Positions 56,701-64,000 of a stretch of 64,000 nucleotides of DNA are shown here, piece after piece. Within the stretch, counting starts at the first letter, position 1; each line of letters begins with the position of its first letter. Under the pieces are notes generated by a model. It ran no database searches, was not told where the DNA came from, and saw nothing but the letters and a program-made list of their open reading frames with translations. Source of the DNA: Bremia lactucae (taxonomy: Eukaryota; Oomycota; Peronosporomycetes; Peronosporales; Peronosporaceae); NCBI RefSeq assembly GCF_004359215.1, contig NC_090610.1, positions 13,041,021 to 13,105,020 on the forward strand. Direction: 5' to 3'. Position numbers and translations under genes: made by a program.

Positions 56701-59221
56701 TCCGCCATCCTCCTGGTGCTTTACGCACACAGAAGCTCGGAGAGCTATGTAAGGAAGTTGATTCCCTCACATGGCCCGCTGCTAAGCGATCGGCAAAGAA
56801 TGTGTCGATCGTTATTACTTCTTCGCGAGGCAATGACAATTGCTTCATAACAGTGCTTTGAACCTGGAATCAGGTCGATTTCGTGTTGAGTACCTTTATC
56901 CTAAGGCAACTCGCACGGTACTGATTCAGGAAAGACATCCTTAAATTCTATTAAATTCTTATATGGAGGGTTTGTCTTCAAAGACTCCCAAGATTGGGAC
57001 GAAAAACGTTCAATCCGAATCTTCTCATGGAGGACGCTTTCGTCCATCGATAAGCTTCTGAGAATCGTTGGTTCTCTGATAATACCATTGCCGACCGAAT
57101 ATCGGCCACATAGCTGTCATCTATGACAAGCACGCAGATCTGCTTGACTTTGCCACTACGCATATCACGCAAGAACCGTTTCGGTTCTTGTCGAACTTCG
57201 ACGCTGCCTGTGCTTATGCACAGCCGTCGGAATCTAACTCCACAATGTGTTGAATACTCACACTGAGGTCTTGTGCAGTCATGCTAACGACCGAACCACA
57301 TGTGAAGCCATCACACTCACTCGTAGGACATCCACACGCTTGTAGCCGCTCAAAGGCGTTCATCAGTTGGCCATCTGATGAACAAGAGACAGGCATCGTC
57401 ACGGCTTGATGCTGCCAATTTTTACATGGCTCGTAATTTCTGAGCCATGGTAATTCAAGGATGACATCAAATTTGTCATCCAAATCTAGTACGATGAAAT
57501 TATCATCGCACTGTTTTCCCTTTGACATGTGTTGAATACCAACTACACGTTTCTTAACCGTTACATATGCCTATTGCTAGGCGCACTGTCATCCTCGTCA
57601 GGAGGTATCGCGCTCAATAAATTTGGGCCTGCGATCTTCTAGCGATTCGCGTCTAATAAATTCACGACGCCCCACAATCGACTAGGGACATAAGTGGCAA
57701 CTTGTTTGACACTGTAATTTTAAGAGTGATGAGGCTAACCTCATCCCCTGGGGTAGTTACACACAATGTTTGTGTGTGAGGAGCAACTTTCGTAAAAAGA
57801 CCTTCAATTTTTTTGACCTTGCTGGATCCGAAGGGCGCTCGGCATTTACTGACCCCGTAAGTCTTTTTACGATCCTCCTCGCCGTTGCGATTTCGCAACA
57901 GCATCGGACCCGCATCCTTTACTATTCCCAGCGATAGATCGGTCTTTTCGCTCAGTGTTTTTAAGCACTGGCCGTGGAGCACTACACTCATAGGCGTAGT
58001 TTAGCTCATTTTTGAGAGCGATTACATTTCTGTAATCGTTTCTAACTTGAAGAACGGGTTTCTCGCTCTACATACGAGAGATTCATGGGTTCAGGACCTC
58101 CGGTTTCTTGTCGTCTCGGTGGACGATAAGCACCAGAGTGGACAAAAGCCTGTCTAAGACTTAAGTTCTCCTGTTCCGATTTAGAGATCGCTTGGTCTAG
58201 CGACTCTAATTGTAGCGGGAATAGGTGGGTCTTGACAGGTCCGTCTGCAAGACCTTTAATAAACACAGTAACCTGTGTTTATTCATCTGTTGGATGGCGA
58301 CCGATACAACTGACTAGGTATCGTGTATGTTGGGCATAAGAGTGAATGTCACGCTTGCCCTGCTTTAAATCCAGGAGCTCGGCTCGAGCCCTGAATTCGG
58401 AACGTGGCGGCTCAAATGTTTGTCTGAGCCGGGTCTTAAAGACCAAATCCGACCCAAAGACTAATGGGTCGTGAAGCTTGAGCTCTAAGGCCCAACATTT
58501 GGCACGTCTAGCTACGTTGGACATGCCGAATTTCACTTTCGTCGCATCATGATTGTTGCAGCGAGCTTCTGACGAACCATCTCAAAAGGGAGTCGCCCTC
58601 GACGGTCTTAAGCTCAGAGATAAGCTTTCGGGTCGACGTGGAAGCGTCGGACCATAAGCAGCATGTACATGCTGCTGTCTCAACAGTTCCATCTGTTGAA
58701 CATCCTGTTCTCTCAGCACCTCTGTGTGTCGAGAGCCTTGCTGGTGAAGCAAGGCTACTTTCTCTTGGGCCCCGTCGAGCTCGTTTTGTATGAACTTGGC
58801 TATTGCCGCATGTTTCTCGTCTGTTTCAAGAGCGAACAAGGTTGCGCTAACGGCTGGCCCGCCTACGACGGAATTCATCCGTTCGATCGCTCTCCATTCA
58901 AGGTTACTCAAATGAGTGAAATTTTCGCGCGTTGATTGATAGCTTACTTGAGGGGCTGAGAAGCTCCCTCTTTCTTCATCAAACATGTCCGTGTTGGATG
59001 GATCGTGCGTGAGCCGTTAAACGGACAACAAAGTGCTACCAGGTGTAACGTGGCACCCTTGCTAGTACTGTTAACAGTACTAGACAACCTACACTGATGA
59101 CAGTGAAGGTGGGGTGGCTCGGTTTACTCACGCACACGACGTGCAAAGGAAGATTACAGGTAGCTACGTAGTCGTAGCACCAAAGTTTTGTTCTAAGGCT
59201 GTCATAAACGAGAAAAAGTAA
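53704..59221 (-). pseudogene. Family A Gypsy copy 3 (minus), best preserved gag-pol
   Basis: Reading leftward: leader with a 22-bp palindrome (59062-59083); gag at 58986-58042 in three frames (start MFDEERGSFSAPQVSYQ, and FGSDLVFKTRLRQTFEPP); protease region at 57991-57214 (SLVDCGAS, LPWLRNYEPCKNWQ); linker at 57172-56978; RT at 56848-56208, which keeps the catalytic YFDDVSVHSRA. RNase H at 55996-55673 has DASNFASGCAL, but YTNRASL where YTDHxSL is usual. Integrase zinc-binding sequence at 55413-55147 ends HDAPISGHRGRDKAFLTIKR plus YIRSCEVY. The integrase C-terminus at 54348-53704 has LPRRMRTHPTYYVGHL. Frames are longer than in other copies but still broken. No 3' LTR follows, and the 5' LTR is truncated at 59221. 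Confidence 0.82.
59062..59083. repeat. 22-bp perfect palindrome in the family A leader
   Basis: CTAGTACTGTTAACAGTACT starts the palindrome at 59062, between LTR and gag. Copy 2 (about 43467) differs by one base in the left arm, and copy 1 (12064) keeps the outer CTAGTA/TACTAG. Position and conservation suggest it belonged to the ancestral element. Confidence 0.9.
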
Positions 59222-60096
59222 GACGTCAATCAGAGTCAATGGTCATTTCCATCTGCTTAATCCGAAAAGGGAGATTTTTCTTCCTCTTTTCCCTCAAATC
59301 TCTTCACATTTACAGTTAGAGGGCGAGCCCTCGGCTCTGCGTCAGGTACAGAGATGTACCGGGTTGGCATAGATGCCGCTAAATGGTCCTGTACCTGACC
59401 GATTAGGGAGGCTTCGTACCGCATGAAGGCTTCAAGCCTTGCATGCAGGACCTCTGGTCCTTGGGAAATAATAAATTCCACGTGCTCAAGCCCGGATAAG
59501 GTTTTGAGCTTGTCATAAGCGGCGCGTTACGCTTCTGACAGTTCTGGAACCTCTAACATTTTCGTGAGAAATTAGTCTTGTAAAGACTCAGCGTAGATTG
59601 ACTATAAGTCCTACCAGGTATAGCGGAGCTACCTTGCTCCTAAAGTCAGAGGAAGACTTTCAGACTCAGAGAGTCTCTTAGTCCTATTGAACTAATGGGT
59701 TTAACAACTCCGGGAGTCGTACAAGCTATCAAAGCTTAAGGAATTCTCGTTCAAGGAATTCAGGGGTTCGTAGAACCAAGTGGCAACTAGTGCCCAAGAA
59801 AAAATATACCTTAGAAAGGCTTGTCTCTTACAGATCAATGCGCAAGCCTTAGGAAGGCACTTGACGCTTTAAGATAAAAAGGGGAACTGAACTTTAATAA
59901 TTTTTAAATCTAAAAACCTTACCCTAGCGAATCAAGAAAATAGATTTTGGCCGCCAGATTTATATCTGGCGGCGACCACATTTATTACCCATAATAAATG
60001 GGATTTAAGAAATTAACTATTTTAAAATTATATAAAAGGGCATTGAACCCATAAAGTAAATGTACCACAACAACGGTTCTCCAACCGCCCATTACA
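59222..60096 (-). pseudogene. Family B 5' LTR and gag start (minus), truncated into family A
   Basis: The LTR starts TGTAATGGGCGGTTGG at 60096 and contains the intact stem-loop at 59950-59973. Gag homology begins near 59540. A frame at 59481-59257 reads [20 protein letters not shown], matching 45898 onward. At about 59222 (GGAGTCAATGG-like sequence) it passes directly into the family A LTR remnant. The two elements are fused without the rest of family B. Confidence 0.78.
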
Positions 60097-60252
60097 TGGC
60101 AACTGGCAAGCAAATTTTAATCGCCAGTTGGAAAAGAAGAACTTAATTCGACCGCTAGTGTCCTTGACTTCGTATATTCACGGGCCACAATGTCAATTGA
60201 CATTGTCCTTCATTTGTGTGGTAATAAATCACAGTCACAATACTTGCATTTT

Positions 60253-61614
60253 ATCGGGACATTATTGTTTAATCTCTTTCCAATCAACATATCTGCAACA
60301 AATGTCTCGACAAGCGTCAATTGTGATCGACAATTTGCCAGAAGGCGAGGTGCTCGCCTACCCGTTAGTGCTGCTCGAGGTCGTATCCTTAATTTAAATT
60401 TTTCTAGAACTTAGTTTAACGCGACCGATTATGTGATGCTTTCGTGCGCGAAAAATCGTGTACCATGACGTAACATTCGCTCATTTACATCTATATATTG
60501 GGACGAAATATTTGAACGTACAATGCAATTGCGAAAAGCAGGATCCAATAACGATGTGCGGAGTTGCACCTTTGTATTTCGCTACCACGGCTTCGATATT
60601 TTGAAACAAATATTCTGCTGTGTCTGCCATGAGGACAACAACTTGAAGAGCTGTTGCCGCAAGACTCTTTAACATTCATCAATGAAGCACATGAAGTAGT
60701 TGCCGTGGTAAGCGTTTAGGGAACATGCAAGGTCGAAGAACCTAATTCGTTTTGGAGTACACACGATCCGATTGCGCGTAAAAACGCTTGTATCTTGCAT
60801 AAACGTAGTCTCGACGAACTCCGTCACTTTGTTTGCGCTGCTCATGTTTGGATCATCGCACCCCCAATATGTTGCCACACGTTACATTGTAATGTGTGAT
60901 ATGACATTATTTTCTCATTTCTGATTACCGATTGAATAACGATCGTAGCTTTCCGCAATTGTTTCCAATAGCTGCTCCGTATATTTAACTAGGTCAGAGC
61001 CCTACTCAATCGTGTATCCAGACGTCATACATCAGTTTGTGCTCCAGCGACAAACTTCAAACAGCTTCTCGAATGGCTTTGAGTAATTTCCTGCCTAGTG
61101 TCTGCAATGGCTGCTTGATGTTGGCAGACTTTTATTTGAACTCCCCGAAGAGTTTTGCAAGCATAGTTGCCGATGTCCTTCACTGCGCTAATGGAAATGA
61201 GGTGTAGTAGTGCATACTTTAATTTTGGCAGAGGGTATGTACAGCAGGGAGCAGTGATAGCATCACTGCCGAACGATAGAATGTTAAGTAAAGAAAGCTG
61301 CAAGGTTTGGCAGCAAGAATGGCATATTGCCTGTGCCCACGTTTTATGACGTTGTTTCAATAACTCCATTAATGTTTACAAATGTTACATTAAAATGTAA
61401 AACTGTAGCAACGCCAATCCCTTATTCAAGAAGTAAATCAAACCAGTATCAGTCTTCTAAGAGTAATAGTTATCGCAAGTGACTTGCTCAAGTAAAGCGT
61501 GTGATGTATTAATGTGCTTGAAATGGTTGGTGAACGTTTTTTCAATGATTGTGCAAATAATTGAGTTTCTTAAAGTCCAGTGTTCCAGTCAGTTTTTTGT
61601 CACAAATTATTCCG
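60253..61614. repeat. Tandem duplication, unit 1 (1.36 kb)
   Basis: The unit begins ATCGGGACATTATTGTT and ends ACAAATTATTCCG, and is repeated nearly exactly at 61616-62976 after a single N. It holds a short plus frame (MSRQASIVIDNLPEGEVLAY at about 60303) that could be a first coding exon, and minus frames of 64, 69 and 114 codons (60675-60481, 60878-60669, 61369-61025). None has a domain I can name. Confidence 0.85.
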
Positions 61615-61615
61615 N
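61615..61615. other. Single N at the duplication junction
   Basis: The only ambiguous base outside the large gap sits exactly between the two duplicate units. That is typical of a contig join or merged overlap rather than biology. Confidence 0.95.
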
Positions 61616-62976
61616 ATCGGGACATTATTGTTTAATCTCTTTCCAATCAACATGTCTGCAACAAATGTCTCGACAAGCTTCAATTGTGATCGACAATTTG
61701 CCAGAAGGCGAGGTGCTCGCCTACCCGTTAGTGCTGCTCGAGGGTCGTATCCTTAATTTAAATTTTTCTAGAACTTAGTTTAACGCGACCGATTATGTGA
61801 TGCTTTCGTGCGCGAAAAATCGTGTACCATGACGTAACATTCGCTCATTTACATCTATATATTGGGACGAAATATTTGAACGTACAACGCAATTGCGAAA
61901 AGCAGGATCCAATAACGATGTGCGGAGTTGCACCTTTGTATTTCGCTACCACGGCTTCGATATTTTGAAATAAATATTCTGCTATGTCTGCCATGAGGAC
62001 AACAACTTGAAGAGCTGTTGCCGCAAGACTCTTTAACATTCATCAATGAAGCACATGAAGTAGTTGCCGTGGTAAGCGTTTAGGGAACATGCAAGGTCGA
62101 AGAACCTAATTCGTTTTGGAGTACACACGATCCGATTGCGCGTAAAAACGCTTGTATCTTGCATAAACGTAGTCTCGACGAACTCCGTCACTTTGTTTGC
62201 GCTGCTCATGTTTGGATCATCGCACCCCCAATATGTTGCCACACGTTACATTGTAATGTGTGATATGACATTATTTTCTCATTTCTGATTACCGATTGAA
62301 TAACGATCGTAGCTTTCCGCAATTGTTTCCAATAGCTGCTCCGGATATTTAACAGGTCAGAGCCCTACTCAATCGTGTATCCAGACGTCATACATCAGTT
62401 TGTGCTCCAGCGACAAACTTCACACAGCTTCTCGAATGGCTTTGAGTAATTTCCTGCCTAGTGTCTGCAATGGCTGCTTGATGTTGGCAGACTTTTATTT
62501 GAACTTGCCGAAGAGTTTTGCAAGCATAGTTGCCGATGTCCTTCACTGCGCTAATGGAAATGAGGTGTAGTAGTGCATACTTTAATTTTGGCAGAGGGTA
62601 TGTACAGCAGGGAGCAGCGCTAGCATCACTGCCGAGCGATAGAATGTTAAGTAAAGAAAGCTGCAAGGTTTGGCAGCAAGAATGGCATATTGCCTGTGCC
62701 CACGTTTTATGACGTTGTTTCAATAACTCCATTAATGTTTACAAATGTTACATTAAAATGTAAAACTGTAGCAACGCCAATCCTTATTCAAGAAGTAAAT
62801 CAAACCAGTATCAGTCTTCTAAGAGTAATAGTTATCGCAAGAGACTTGCTCAAGTAAAGCGTGTGATGTATTAATGTGCTTGAAATGGTTGGAGAACGTT
62901 TTTTCAATGATTGTGCAAATAATTGAGTTTCTTAAAGTCCAGTGTTCCAGTCAGTTTTTTGTCACAAATTATTCCG
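61616..62976. repeat. Tandem duplication, unit 2 (1.36 kb)
   Basis: This unit differs from unit 1 by a few substitutions and single-base indels, for example CTCGAGGGTCG at 61740 versus CTCGAGGTCG in unit 1. The minus 114-codon frame (62732-62388) is retained with about six residue changes. The sequence continues into 62977 onward as unique DNA leading to the PP2C gene. Confidence 0.85.
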
Positions 62977-63259
62977 GCTCTCAACGCAAAGGTACGAGAG
63001 CTTTTACTGAAAGGGCTCGTCTGCCAGACGGAAACGTCGTTTAACACCGCCATGGCAACAAATGCAAGACCCAATTCTATACAAATGCAGCGTATTTCTC
63101 AATTTTGACCAGATCATTTCAATACCGAAGTCTCTATGTGAGCCAGGTACTCTGGAACACGTTGGGCATATGCACTTCAGATCAGGTGTACCAAATCAGC
63201 GGTTAGGGCATTCTGTGGCTAAAATATAATGTTCGAGAGTTGCCGTCAAAGCAAAATTT

Positions 63260-64000
63260 ATGCTTCTAGGTCGCAGCTCCACGAATCCTCGCCGTAAGGT
63301 CATACGCTCGAAAGCATTCTCCAAGACCGAGCCTACACATTTTCATAAGTGCTGGCTAGCACGCTTTCTGCGACGCATATGCGTAGCTGTTGACCAGTCC
63401 ACGACGCCAGACAGCACTTCGTCGTGGCACACACCTAGCCAAATCGAGGCGGCAAACATTGGTGCTGTGGATTCGGAGATCGCTTTTCATCAGCACAATC
63501 CGCCAACTTTTGCCGTGAGTACCCGCAGCGGTGCAAGGGCGTACAACGAAGACCGATTCCGTGCCATTGATAACCTGGATCTCTATGGTCGTGGTCTTCT
63601 TGAGGTGGTACCGTCCTCGCTTCCTCCCTTCCTCGTAGATTTGCTTAAGAGCCGAGTGCTTGAGAAATTTGTCGCGGACGGCTGCGCGCCGGGGCTAAGT
63701 GCTCACAAGTTGCTGAAATACGAACGAGCTAGTGAAGATACACAGTTTTTTGGTGTCTATGACGGACATGGTGGAGCGAAAGCGTCGTCGCTGTTGGCAT
63801 TATTGTTTCCCGTGTATATCCTTGCAGCGCCAGAGTACACGACCGACTTGGCAGCTGCCTGTCATTCCGCTAGCATGGCGATGAACGAGGAAATATTAAA
63901 TCGTGAGAAGGAAGGACAGTGCGAAGGAGGAGCAACAGCTGTAACATTGCTCATTCGGGGAAATACTATCATGCTGAGTAACACTGGAGACTGCCGAGCA
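63260..64000 (+). CDS. PP2C-type Ser/Thr phosphatase, N-terminal part, runs off the right edge
   Basis: The frame opens at the ATG of MLLGRSSTNPRRKVIRSK and stays open for 247 codons to the last base. PP2C motifs appear in order: RAYNEDRF near residue 88, FFGVYDGHGGAKAS at about 163-176 (the aspartate and glycine residues that hold the two metal ions), then CEGGATAVTLLIRG and SNTGDCRA at the very end. PP2C (PPM) enzymes are Mg2+/Mn2+-dependent protein phosphatases. The roughly 80-residue basic N-terminal extension has no motif I recognise. A 40-residue insert between the first two motifs is longer than in compact PP2Cs. Confidence is high; the C-terminus is outside the window. Confidence 0.92.
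   Translation, partial: MLLGRSSTNPRRKVIRSKAFSKTEPTHFHKCWLARFLRRICVAVDQSTTPDSTSSWHTPSQIEAANIGAVDSEIAFHQHNPPTFAVSTRSGARAYNEDRFRAIDNLDLYGRGLLEVVPSSLPPFLVDLLKSRVLEKFVADGCAPGLSAHKLLKYERASEDTQFFGVYDGHGGAKASSLLALLFPVYILAAPEYTTDLAAACHSASMAMNEEILNREKEGQCEGGATAVTLLIRGNTIMLSNTGDCRA

Noticed and set aside
60481..62242. Possible hAT-type transposase remnant on the minus strand (TAEYLFQNIEAVVAKY)
   Set aside because: The similarity is a short helix-like string only; no catalytic or dimerisation motif could be aligned.
1..64000. CRISPR arrays, riboswitches, prokaryotic operons or terminators
   Set aside because: The sequence is eukaryotic. The many short inverted repeats are not direct repeats with spacers and lie within retroelements.

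Overview
The window looks like nuclear DNA of an oomycete of the Peronosporales (a Phytophthora or downy-mildew relative). The genes are eukaryotic with short GT-AG introns of about 50-90 bp. The intergenic space is packed with decayed Ty3/Gypsy retrotransposons and one MULE DNA transposon. Host genes are compact and close together. I cannot name the species from sequence alone; the AT-rich, repeat-heavy landscape would suit a downy mildew.

Host genes come in islands. Island 1 (1.07-8.81 kb) carries two minus-strand genes: a TFIP11/STIP spliceosome-disassembly factor and the transcription elongation factor SPT6, whose three 5' introns I could place by reading frame. Island 2 (32.3-42.3 kb) carries NOP53 (minus), an unrecognised coiled-coil protein with a glycine/alanine/valine-rich hydrophobic segment (plus), an SPF45/RBM17-like splicing factor (plus), a cation/Ca2+ exchanger of the NCLX/CCX type (minus) and a patatin-like lipase (plus). 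The right edge (63.26 kb onward) holds the first 247 codons of a PP2C phosphatase. Most island genes serve RNA synthesis, splicing or ribosome assembly. No operon-like logic is expected, and the shared theme may be chance.

The rest is a nested transposon graveyard. I separate recurring families by homology within the window. Family A (LTR starts TGTCCCGTTACA) lies at 9.2-14.3, 43.0-45.3, 50.6-52.0 and 53.7-59.2 kb. Family B (LTR starts TGTAATGGGG) lies at 14.3-16.7, 24.8-25.3 (LTR only), 26.5-30.9, 45.3-50.6 and 59.2-60.1 kb. Family D forms a head-to-head inverted repeat at 17.9-23.7 kb. Family E is a gag-like block at 52.0-53.3 kb. All copies are broken by stops, frameshifts or truncation, and several are spliced to each other. 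A MULE with intact-looking terminal inverted repeats sits inside a family A LTR and contains a 246-base assembly gap. A 1.36-kb exact tandem duplication around a single N at 61615 looks like an assembly join.

The most unusual signal is structural. Retroelement sequence here is studded with short perfect inverted repeats (7-13 bp arms, 0-9 nt loops), far above chance. There are also a few large ones (17-39 bp arms) that homologous copies in the window lack, two of them at the edge of an internal inversion. Host genes did not show this density on a by-eye scan.
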